In this document: positions 47,831 through 59,000 of the stretch, piece by piece
Layout: every line of letters begins with the position of its first letter
Numbering within the stretch: the stretch's first letter is position 1
NCBI GenBank assembly: GCA_029168955.1
Contig: JAPDOI010001219.1
Coordinates: 62,001 to 126,000, forward strand
Reading direction: 5' to 3'
From: Aplectana chamaeleonis
Taxonomy: Eukaryota; Nematoda; Chromadorea; Rhabditida; Cosmocercidae
DNA length: 64,000 nucleotides
Position numbers and translations under genes: made by a program
Notes under the pieces: model-generated
Seen by the model: only the letters and a program-made list of their open reading frames with translations
Database searches by the model: none
What the model was told of the DNA's origin: nothing

Positions 47831-50240
47831 CATGCCATAAAAAGGCACTAAATATTCAAAAAACATCACAATTAGTTGGTAATGTGTTTTATTTTCCATA
47901 GTTATAAGATATTATACATATCCGGAATTCCCTAGTTTTCCTGAGGAATAGAGAAAAAACAATAATCTCATCAGCTCACCCTTACCAAATGGTTGCTTAA
48001 CTTTCCAGTTGGGATGGATATGTGTTTGCATTGTTGCTGCGAATGCGTGGTTCAATCACGGAAAACAAAAGGCTGATGAGAAATGAAGAAGGAGATGAGG
48101 TGCCCTTTTCCTCCGATAAGCCGCCCTTCATTGCAAAACAGTCGACGTTAACAATCATTCTATTTTCAGGCGGTTTTACATTGGGAAATCAGACGAAGCA
48201 GTGGAAATGGTACTCAGGTGGAGCGAACTTAGTTTCACCCTCTCAGCAATGCATAATCGCCTGACAATTTGGTGTTCAGGAACAGATACATAAGATGGCG
48301 ACCAAATTCCGAGTTGTGCCGGATTCGATCTACGCATTGGTGCCCGTCGCTAAGGTTCATTTTTGAAGACTTTTTCTTTTGAAAAAGGCCAATGAGCTCT
48401 TATCGGAGAATTAACCAAGTTGATGGCCAACTTTTGATTGGGTTGGCGGCAAAACAACTTTTACTCCTCCTAACGCACGGCTGCCACTAACGTGGGACAA
48501 CCTCAAACTGGAGTTTCGGTAAACGGTCTATTGATGGTTGTGTAGCAGGGACAACCCAAAAATTTCGAGCTCACGCAACTTTCACTAAATGCGCCTGGTA
48601 AGATCTATGACAGCCAAAAGTTCACTTTTTCGGATTTCAGAAATTGGAACATTTTTCAGCTCGAACTCCATTCAGGGGATCATTCAATATGGGAGTCGTA
48701 TCTAGTTTTCTGGAAGAATTCGGTGCCTAACAGTGGGTAACTGTAATTTCACCTGCCGTAAACTACCGCAATCCTCCGAAAAACTGAAAACGGGCCTCAT
48801 GCTCGTGCTCAACACCCAACTAATCCACCTGGACAAAATTTGGATTCAAAATGTTTTACTTTCCGAAGTCCAAAAAATGATTTTTGTCGTTTTTAATCCA
48901 GTTTATTGACTTGGTTTGCGAAACTCCAGTTTGTCTCTTGTAATGCCTACGCTCGACAGGCGCTAATGAAGAGTACGTCAAAGTAATCACAAGAAACTTC
49001 GCGGAATCGGAATGTTAAGATCCGCTGACAAAGTGCGCTACTTCTCCTCTACAAACTTCCATTACTCCATTGCGGTTGGATGAATGCTAAAGATTGCATT
49101 TCAGAATTACTTTAGGCAGAAAAAAAAATAAATTTCGTAGAAGGAATAAAAATCTCCGTTTCTAGGTACCTCTCGGTAAGGGTAATGTTCATCTTGCCCT
49201 TCCGGGATCTTCTTATTCGTGAAAATCGTTCGTGAACTTCCCTTGGAATCAAAAATGTTGAGGTGCATTGACAAAGCAAGCAGAAAAAATCACTCAAAGT
49301 TATGTCAAGCGTCATTATATGTATGATCTAAAAAACCAAAGCAGATCAGCTTAAGTTTCCCAATCCTGTCCGAGAAGAATTGTCCTCTTGTCAACTGACA
49401 GGTCTGATGCGTTAAAGGTATTGTCGGCAATTTGCATACCGGTGGATGCCCGATAATGCAATCGCAATGAGAAACAGGGAAAAACGTTTCACGTACGCCG
49501 AAAATCAAATTTTGTTCCTTCGCGTGCGTGTGCGGATTAAAGGGAGAGACGTTTGGGAGAAGGAGGAGCTGCATACGCACGCGCACGCACGCGTTGGACC
49601 CAAGTAAATTTCGTTTTGAGATAGAGGGTATATGTAATTTAGGAATGCTTTCACCTCCAGCCATGGCAGTTTCACCTTCACCTTCGTGTTTCTGATCTTG
49701 TTTTTTTTAATTCAACTCGTTAAATTCTCATGACGTCTCTCAGCTGCTGGAATTCGTCCTTTTTGTCGGCCAAATAGTTCCAGAATGTCAGTCGCTACAC
49801 GCATTTCTATTATTCGGACGCTGGATTTTAGGATTTCTTTCATCATCCAAACTGCTAAACTTTTTAAGGTGAACATTGCTTTCATTTCATTCATGCGTTC
49901 CCCTTCGGAATAGCATTTTAAAATCATTTTTGGAAGGCCTTCTAAGTTCATATACACTACTCACAAAAATCTTTTAAGTGTCTTTTTCCTTCTGCTCTTC
50001 TTGTTTACCTCAAACCTTTGGTTAAGAGGGCTGGACAGAAATCATTTTTGCTTTCCATGGCAAGCACTGAGTTGGAGAAACGTTTAAGGAATGTAGTACT
50101 AGCATGATATTAGTTAGAGCAGCTACGCCTCATACATATTCAAGTGAATATTGCACTTTCCCCTTCGCTCACGCAATAAACTTATCGATTATTACTTCCA
50201 AATGCGTCAGTGTCCAGGAAACGGCAAAGTTCATCATTCC
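47831..50240. other. Unassigned region with no supported gene
   Basis: Frames are short. One at 48022-48264 contains a CTATTTTCAG-like splice acceptor at 48160-48172, but the protein on either side shows no familiar motif. No repeat ends of the families described here were recognised. Confidence 0.4.
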
Positions 50241-50734
50241 TTAAAGGCAGTGTTCACGATGAAAATCGTTTTTCTGTTTTTCCGCCTATCTTGAAAACGG
50301 CTCAATGCTGATTCCAATTGTGTCTCTGAAATCATACAAGACCTTCTGTGAACGCAGGTATGGTCCCTCAAAGATTGAGCTATGGAAACATGGTGGACGA
50401 GTTGTCCGGGGCTTGTAATTTCCGTCTTTTGCAGCCGATCTATGCGAGCTGACCTAAGTAAAGAGAGAAGCTGAGAATGAAGGGAAGAACGGGGCTAATG
50501 ATTGAAAATCATCGCTCATCTCACGATCTAGAGCATTCATTTGTTCACGTCAGTGGGCGTGTGATGCGCTTTTGGGGTTTTCAATGCGCTCGAAGTTGCA
50601 ACTTCGGGCTCTTTTGAGGCTCTTCCTGGCTCGTTTTCTAGCGTTCTTTCGACGTTAACGTTACAGAGTGCCCCTCCACTACCCAATCCTAGTGGAATTT
50701 CGAAAACTTTTTTCATCGTGAACACTGCCTTTAA
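50241..50734. mobile_element. TTAA element N, 486 bp
   Basis: The element spans 50245-50730, with ends AGGCAGTGTTCACGATG and CATCGTGAACACTGCCT between two TTAA copies. It is closely similar to element L (37397-37880). Confidence 0.85.
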
Positions 50735-51058
50735 TAGAAAAAGGGCATCAATGAGTAAGAAAAAGTGGCACTCCGAAAGTTTGGCGATGGTATGAAAGCT
50801 CGCTTTTTACAAGAGGAGATGTAAGAAGGAAATTCTCCAAACAGGTGTGAAATGTGGTGGTGATATTGATGCTTCTGAGAAAAAGATCTAGGATCTGATC
50901 TAGAAAAGAAGCAGAAAGTTGCAAGCTTAATGCTTCATACATACCTGAAGCAGCGAGCTCAGAGCTAGCTGGAATCACAAGCCTGCTTGAAGGCACACCA
51001 CACCTTCAGATATAAAATTTGAGATGTTCATGCAGTGGTGTAGAAGACCCCTCCTGTA

Positions 51059-51599
51059 TTAAAGGCAGTGGTCGCGATGAAATATGCTTGTCTTCTTTTC
51101 TCTCTAAACCCGTTTCTATGTTCAGAGTAGTAGGACCAATGAGAAAAATTCGCAAAATACCGCTGTTTTGGGCCAAATTTGAAGCGTGAACTTTCTCGTC
51201 TTTTGATGGTGGACGAGCCCACTCCACATCATCGGCAGCGATGATCTCTAATATCAAGAACATCAGCTAGCTTGAAAGTGAATTTCGATATATTTATGTA
51301 CTCATCGAGTCAAAAACATTGACTGATCTGCTTGCTTCCATTGTTCAACTGTTTTTATTAGGTAAATTTACATTTATTTCTTCCTCCGAATGTCGATGAT
51401 TTTTGACTGCTCGGCATGAGACTGCGATCTTTTTGGTCGCCGCTGTGCACGTGTGCACGAACTGGCATCTTTGGGCCCTAAAACCCCTAATTCTAGATCG
51501 TTTTTCACCGTGCTACCTTCATAGTTTTCAGCTGTTTTCTACCTAAGCTGATTTTTGTAGTTTTTAGATAACGTTTTTCATCGCGACCACTGCCTGTAA
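51059..51599. mobile_element. TTAA element P, GTGGTCGCGATG subfamily, nested
   Basis: TTAA at 51059-51062 and GTAA (one change) at 51596-51599 flank an element beginning AGGCAGTGGTCGCGATGAAA and ending ATCGCGACCACTGCCT. It lies inside element O, in the same orientation as element G. Confidence 0.8.
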
Positions 51600-51803
51600 A
51601 CTTGACAAGTGCGAGACCTTCATTCCTCAAAAGCGAGACATAGTCGACCACAACGGACCGATCCCCTCCTTTCTGATTTTCGAACTCGATTGCTTCTAGA
51701 TGGATGAATGAATTTCAACCCCATCTTCGGTATTCACTCAATTGCCGGTTAATCTCTTCACTCTGTTTCGCTCTCTTGCAGCGAACGAAGAGAAATACGC
51801 GCC

Positions 51804-52177
51804 TAAGGCCATTGTTATACCAAAAGTTTGCGACCTCAACAGGTGCGGTCAACTGTTACGTATCGTGGCGGGACCAGGCCCACACAGTAGAAAATGCTGA
51901 CGCAGGAACAGTTTGCGGCACCTGTCGCGGTCGCTGGCTCGAAAGGGGATGTCATGCCTGAAATGTGGAAACCGTGCGGTAATCGGTCGCTGTCGCGGCT
52001 GTTCGTCGCAGTGCACTGCACTGCGATGGGTGTCAGCGACGGCGACCCAGCCAAATCCGGCATCGTGCCGGGTGTTTCTTGGCCCTGAGCGACAGCGACG
52101 GCTGGCCCTCAGCGACAGCGACGGAGCAGTGCTCTGCGACCGCGACAGGCCTGTCGTGGGGGATAACGATGGCCTAA
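51804..52177. mobile_element. Harbinger-like element with TAA duplication, nested
   Basis: TAA at 51804-51806 precedes GGCCATTGTTATACC, and GGGGGATAACGATGGCC precedes TAA at 52175-52177. The enclosing element's relatives at 33825 and 37226 show the uninterrupted sequence GGCCTGAGA. The interior is made of GTCGCTGTCGC and CAGCGACAGCGAC words, like the Harbinger-like element at 40588. Confidence 0.65.
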
Positions 52178-52553
52178 GACAACTGGTCCACCAAATGCTC
52201 GTCCTCAAAATATAAGCGGTTTCAACGAACCATAATTCCGTTTGCAGGGGGCCCTCAGCGATTCCAGAGATAACATTGTTATCAGCGAGCGATTCTCTCT
52301 AAGATAAATAAATCTGAAAAATAATTTTTTTGGTGTCATGTGTCTTTAAAAATGGATGCACACTTGTCCGTTCATCCTCCTCGCGGCTATTGCATACCGC
52401 AATGGATAAAAGCGAGAAATTCGGCAAGGGTTATCGACAGCCTGCCCGAGGCGTATCCATCAACGGGAAACCCGCCATCTGAGAGTAAACTTCACCCAAA
52501 AAACTCTGCACTCATCACACGTGTATGTCTTTATGTCGCCACTCCAGTAACGC

Positions 52554-53004
52554 TTCAAGGCAGTGTTCACTATGAAAAGCCGTATTCTGGTTTTCGATGT
52601 TTTTGAGTGGGTAAGTCCACGTAGTAGATGGTAATAGAGAGAAGTCCCCACAAAACTCTCGAATAACGGAGAAAAAACTGTTTAAAAATCCTCTAAATTG
52701 TTTATTTATGCCTGTTTGGTGCATTTTGCGAACTTTACAAAATTCAAACGGCGGAAATGCTTGGATATTAGAATCTCTCGGAATAAAGAGGATTCCGAAT
52801 TTCGGCAACTGTTCCAGTGGTGAAACGAACGCTTGACAACTACTATATTTTTTTCGGGTGGTATAATCCGATTGTCCACTAAATTTTCACCCACACCCTG
52901 GCCATTTTTCGTCATACTTGCGTCCTTACTCTTCTCAGAGGGACCCAAAGCTTACGTTTCTACGGAAGAAAGGGCAACCTTTTCGTCGCGAACACTGTCT
53001 TTAA
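52554..53004. mobile_element. TTAA element Q, 443 bp
   Basis: After a TTCA variant of the target, the element begins AGGCAGTGTTCACTATG and ends CGAACACTGTCT before TTAA at 53001-53004. The interior matches the element at 5997-6566. Confidence 0.75.
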
Positions 53005-53288
53005 ATCCTGGATGATGAATTCCGCAGTAGCGCAATTTTGGAGTCCCTTCAAAAAGAAATAGGAGGAAACAGCGACGAACAACTCCTAGGAAGTGGGTGA
53101 AAATCGAATGGATCAACCGATCTTATCGGATCGTACCGCCCTCATGATGGAAGCGTTGTCCACCTCAAGGAGCAGTTGCCGGCGTGCTGATTTTCTTTCT
53201 GTTGAGTAGACTCAACATCCAAACATGAGTAGTTAAACCTTCTTGTTTTTAAAGAATTCTTGGTGAAAAAAATGCCAAAGGAAGCCAC

Positions 53289-54253
53289 TTAAAGGCACAA
53301 GACACCCAAGAAATTATTTTTCAGATTTCATGCTTATCTTGGAGAGAGCCACTCTCTGATCACAACGGTATCTCTGAAATCGTCAGAGACCCTTACGAAA
53401 AGAGACATGGCTCTTCGAAAAAAGCCTGCATTTCGAGGGCGGAAATTTCGTGGACGAGTTGTCTCACTCCTGTTTTTCTCTTCATTCGCAATCGTTGCAC
53501 AAGAGCAAAACAGGATGAAGAGATAGACCGGCAATGGGCTGAAGAACAACGACATGTTGAGAATTCATCCATCCATTTAGCCGCTATCGAGTTCGTAAAT
53601 CTAGTAGGGGGTCGGGCCTATGGTGGTTAGAGAAGGAGGTCTGTGGTGGTCGCTTATATCTCGCTTTTTTGAAAGAATTGAGATCTCGCATTCGGCACGC
53701 TCAGGCAGTAACGCCGGCTGAGGGGGCAGGCAATACCGGCTGACTTAACATTGTACCCGGGCATGCCCCGGTATTCACGGCCCCCTCAGCCGGTAAATGG
53801 TGGAGCGCTTAGTAGTCTTCCCTATTCCCCAGCAAGTTCGAGGCTCGCGCTTTATCCATCAAGCGGTAAGCTTCACCTCGCTTAAAAATTCATGAACCCA
53901 TCCGCTGTCACGCCCCACGGTCACAACGAACCGTAAGGGGTGCGGGGTCAATGATCCATATCGTGCGGATGACCGCCCGTTGGAATGCCATCATCCGAAC
54001 CATCACGAGGCCCATTTTGCCCGCGCCGTCCTCTCACCCTAAAGCCATGCCCCGCAGCCGGTAATGCTATGTCTGCCCGATCAGCCGGTAAGACGCTCCG
54101 ACCCCAAAATAAGCCTGCCCGCCCAGCCGGGGAGCCTACTTCTCCGCCCGCTCAGCCGGTGTAATTATCTGAGCGTGTTATACAGGTGGGGTCTGCTACA
54201 CAAACAAACAAAAATAACCAATTTTATGTCTGAGGGTCTACCCTCTATGCCGG
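53289..54253. mobile_element. TTAA-family element R (inverted), split by a CAGCCGGT-rich insert
   Basis: TTAA at 53289-53292 precedes AGGCACAAGACACCC. The sequence follows element I in inverse to about 53698, then resumes from about 54175 (GTGTTATACAGG) to about 54253. The final bases are diverged, so the right TTAA is not clear. Confidence 0.65.
53699..54174. repeat. Insert with repeated CAGCCGGTAA motifs and a GGGGGC hairpin
   Basis: GCCGGCTGAGGGGGC near 53723 pairs with GCCCCCTCAGCCGG near 53797. CAGCCGGTAA-like words then recur near 53803, 54055, 54081, 54123 and 54150, mostly after GCCC or GCCCGC. The edges GCTCAGGCAG and ATCTGAGC are weakly complementary. The class of insertion is not identified. 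Confidence 0.5.
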
Positions 54254-55556
54254 AGCAACTCGCAGGAGGAGCCTGGCAGTCCAGCCGGTGCGTTGTGGCA
54301 CGATTGATAAGGGTTTAACGGGGTGGTCGAGTGGTATTCCGGCCCCAAGCCCGGGCATGTCCGTTAATCGTTGAGGTGATGAGATACCTCGGCCAGTAGT
54401 AAACCCCAGTCCGGCTGATTAAATCATCCGGACTGTTGCGAAGGCAGTTGAGTGCCAACGTGCTCACCCGCACGTTGAAGGATGGCAGGCAAGGGCACCG
54501 GCGCAATACCTGGCGGGGTCCTAAAACCATATGGAAGTCAGATGGACTCGCGAAACCATCCGGAATCTAGCGTGCTACGAAATAGCACTGCTATTGGAGA
54601 AGTATTTTCAGACCAAGTCGTATGTTACACATAGCAACTTACGACTTGAGATGAAATCTGTGAGACGCAAAATTGCGTAATGTCTTTGTGCAAGTTCGCG
54701 TCAATCAATGCCAGCTCATTTTTGGTGACGCAACTTCCCCGTGATTTCCTCATTTCTCTTCTCTTCATTGTTGTTCATTCATTTACCCCTCTCCATTTGT
54801 TATTTGTCGATATCATAGTTAGCGTTTCTGAGTTTTAACCGTTGTGTTTTTGTTAGAATATTCGTTTCTGGTTCTCCTATTTATTTTTTTAGAATCGGAG
54901 ATGCAGAGGATGATCATTTTGCTTGAGAGGACGATACCACTAGCCTGGAAACTGCTAAGGCCCGTAGTGCGTTGAGGAAAAGTATCAGGTACCACATTGA
55001 ACTATTCGTTTTGGTCAATATTTGCCTAATAATACAGGGAATTTTGAAATATTCAGCCTAGCACTGTTTCTTAATTTCCAATTTAATACTATTCTGTCAT
55101 CTGTTACCCTGCTCCCAGCTTGGAGTGATGCATTTAGAATATTCTTTAAATGTCGAATTCGTTACGGCGATGAAATCCTTATTGCGTAATGATCATGGGC
55201 CACTACCTTCCACTTTCTCAATTTCAAACCCGCTGCTTTCACCATTTTACTGTAGAGTTCAGCCCACACACATATGCCTTATTGTGGTTTATTTTTACAC
55301 AAGTAAACTGGAAGGCAGGCGGGCATTAAAAGTTTGGGGAGTTGGGTGATCATGAAGTTTGAGAAATGAATTTATACGCCTTTGAAATTTCAGCTCGACC
55401 AGCTTTCCGTGATAACTGTTCTAAGTATATACACCATTTCGATCGTTCACTGTTTTGAAACGAAAAAGTTTCTCGAAAAAAAAAGGTGGTTGTTGACAGA
55501 ATTATCGTGGTGTGATCACTTGATTACTGTCAAAACGCCTGGGACGTCCGGAAGTT
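54254..55556. other. Unassigned stretch with a possible polymerase III A box
   Basis: TGGTCGAGTGG at 54324-54334 fits the tRNA A-box pattern, but I find no B box within the next 100 bases. The following 250 bases are GC-rich and may belong to a repeat. No gene is supported. Confidence 0.3.
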
Positions 55557-56021
55557 ATACTCACAAGCCAGTAACGGTCAAAATTTCCAAGGGCTACCTC
55601 CGATCCACAGTACCTCCTTTCGTGGCGGGACCAGCATGGATTCTTGGCTCCGGATGCACCCATGGATTCTTGGCACGGTTGTTCGATCAATATGCCTCAC
55701 ATATTCGTCATCACAGATGTTACGTAAATCTACCACACCTCGCCTCCGTCCGGGGGCGCGCGCTCGCAGTCGCGGCGTCGCATTGGAGCGCTCTTTTCTC
55801 TCACAGCCCACTGCAGTTCCTCGTACGTACTCACTCTAGCTGGGTGAATTGCGGATATTTGGTGTATGTTAAGGGTCTATATCGGCCTCCAAACGGCGCG
55901 TATAGCTGCAGTTAGGGTAGACGACACTCGACAATGCGATTCTCGCAAAATTACGAAAAAGAGTATAGATTAATTCAGGTGGGTTCGGCATACCAATTGC
56001 AACACATGTGTTCCTTCACAG

Positions 56022-59000
56022 ATTGGTCAATACTTTTCCTTCTTCTTCTTCTGCAGCCACAGAGAGGGTCCTGTCATAGACTGAGGAACTGGAGCCACAA
56101 AGCGTCCGGATTCGTCCACAGATCCACTGTTGTTAACGATGTCGGTCCCATCGGGCAGTTGAAAAAGGTGCGCAGTAGTATGCCCTTTATTACCACAATC
56201 CGGGCACTCCGTCAGGTCTAAGCTGCTATCGATCCTATGTAAATGAAGACATATGAAACATGGGGAGTGCCCGCAGCGCAGCAACGTAGAGGCAAAGGGT
56301 GCACATGGCACGCCTACCGAGTTCCATCTCGGTTTCGCTGACCTCAGGCGGCACGAGACTTCCGAGAATGGAGTTTACGGCGGTCTTGCATAAGGTGATC
56401 CTTGACGAATTGGGTATGCTCAGCACGTAAGAGACGGAGAGCGTTCTTTGTTGTGCGCGTTAGTCCATCTCTTCGTATATTGGATTTTCGTGGGAGCATC
56501 AGCAAACGGCTTTCTTATACCTCTCTCTCTCTCACGGGGTCTAATACTCTTCGCGAAGGATGATTTGGCTGCTTCAGAATGTTTATGTACAGCTGTTGTG
56601 CGTGGAGTTGGCAATGGTCCTTAACTGGTGCAGGATGCGAGCTTCGGCATGTAGGTGCTCTTATCGGAGAGTTTTAGAACAGCCTGCTGTTGCGATTCGC
56701 AATGCTCCATTTTGGATGCGCTGCAGCTTGGACCAGGATATTGTGCGGTGACACGATATGCTGCCAGACTGGTGCAGCATACTCCAGAAGGGCGAAAGGC
56801 TGTAACGATGGCCTTGTACGTGGTCAGGATCGTTTTCTTTACTGCATCCCTGGTGACGTTCCGCCGAGAGCACGTAGGACGTTAAGTCTTGTTTTCACTG
56901 CAGCTTGCTTCTGCTCCAGTGTTCTTATGAAACCTCAGCGAAGGGTCCAACACGAGTCCGAGCAGCTTAGGGGAGATCGGGCGGCCGGCAGGGCAGAGTT
57001 TCGTCCCATTTCAACCATGGGATGAGCACTGATGCTCCGCAGGAACAGTGGAAAAGACTGTGACGGATGATTTAGCGGCAGAGACCGTAAGCATCTTGCT
57101 ATCGAGAAAACATTTCAACTCGATCAAGTAGTCATTGATCTTACTCGGCAGCTACATTTATGTCGCGATCCCGGCATAGTATAAGTAATATCATCCGCAT
57201 ATGCAACGACCTTGGATGTCTTGCAGGATGGAAACGGGTAGATCTTCAATATACAGACCTAAAAAGAGCAGGCGATAGAACTCCTCCTTGAGGAGTACGC
57301 CGGCGGCGATTGGGATGCTATTGGAGACGTGCCCCTTGAAATAGCGCACATTTGCCCGACGTCGCTTTGGTGAATGCGCGGTTATCCACCGCTTCTGCCA
57401 GGGCGGAATGGTAGACCTTAACAGCAGGCTCTCCGAGCAAAATGCCCAAAGTTTACAGGTGTCAAAAGCCTTCACGTTAGATCGAGGGGCTACACCTACG
57501 GTTCGCTGAGGTTTCATGGGCGGCATTGAAGCCGTCCAAAACATAGCTCTACAATTTCCAGTAGGGCCGTAGTGGTGGAATGTAGCTTACGGAAACCATG
57601 TTGATGCTTTTGTTTGCTATTGTGTTCGGAGAGCTCCTCCACAGCTCAAGATTTTTCCTGCAACTTTGGCAATAGGTGAGAGAAGACTGATTGGCCTGTA
57701 ACCCTTTTTGCCGTGGATGGTGATTTACCCGGCTTAGAGCAATGGGATGACGCGTGCTACTTTCCAATCTTGAGGTAATGTACAGGTCCGGAAACGATGT
57801 ATTAATGACGTCAACGAGCAGTGGGGTGAGTAGTAGTTCACTTGGCAGTCTCTTTAGAACTGCTGGGCTGAAGCTCATCTGGGTCCCTACTGCCTTTCGA
57901 GTTACCTCATTTCCTTGATAACCTTCTCGACCTGAGCGGGCGTGAACTGCATCATCTTCAGCCATAAGTGGCAAGTTTACAGAGTTCCCGAACAGTTATT
58001 CTATTCTGCTTCTCTCTCTTTTGTTTTAGTTATGAAAAAATGCTTCCCAAGAGCATTTGCGGGCCCTCTTTCCCTGATTCTAAAGACTCCGCCGTCGGAA
58101 TTCAATCGTGGAATTGTTGGCGGAGGTGGAATTTTCCGGGAGATCCTTTTCCAAAGCCTTCCACGTTGCTGCAGCATCACTCCTGAAGTTCATCTTCTCC
58201 AGTGAACTTTCCCCAAGATTCTTTCTTGTGCCTATCAAGGTCCATCCTGAGATCTCATTATCCAGCTCGGCAAATGTCTGGGTCAAGATGATCCAGCAGC
58301 TCTCTTTGGCGTCCCCCTTTAGTCCTTATCTTCTGCAGTGTCAGTGTCTCCCTGGTGACATTGGGAAAGAAAGGTCTTGACACGACCTTCAGGGATCGCA
58401 AGCTTTCATCGCCTTCCCCGGATGGCATCAGGAGAGAGTGGCTGCTCCTTCCTGGTGTATATTGCCATTCCACGGATATTCGGCCGCCTTGGCGGGAGTG
58501 CAACCTGCAACTCTGGAACAGGCTCCAGTCTGCAAGGTCCTAAATTGAGATAAGAACGATGACGAACACCTGTATAGGGAGCAAGAGAGTTAGAGGAGAT
58601 CGATATTGACAAAGACCGGAATGTGATCACTGGAAAGAGATTGTGGATGTAGGGAATGCCAAGAGCAGGCATTATAGAGATTAGAAGAGACAAGGAGATG
58701 TCTGGGCTGGAAGATCGGCCGTAGGCAGGGAGACGAGTGGGCTGTGAGTCATCGTTAAGGCGATAACCAGATCCGCACTTCCTCCGCCCATTCTTCGACC
58801 AGGGTCAAGCGGGGCGGTGCGTAATTTTTTCGGAATCGGAGCGACTCCCTCCACCATCGAAATTTTTAAACCCCAAAATTTTGCGATCCCAGTACCTGAG
58901 GCGCGATTTCTGGGCAGCGTTTATTTGATTACTGTGCTGTCAGACGCCGAAAATTCTTCATTAGTCGGCCAAGGTCTAAAACTTGAGCAACATACGATTC

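Larger units (their letters stand above)
50987..52349. mobile_element. TTAA-family element O carrying two insertions
   Basis: It starts at 50991 with AGGCACACC after a TTGA variant of the target and ends GGTGTCATGTGTCT before TTAA at 52346-52349. It has the interior of element I. It is split by element P (51059-51599) and by a Harbinger-like element (51804-52177). Without these it is about 447 bp, the family size. Confidence 0.75.

Noticed and set aside
55382..55915. 177-codon plus-strand frame as a gene
   Set aside because: It crosses the boundary of the fold-back element and most of it is arm sequence mirrored at 61380-62626; no domain is recognisable.
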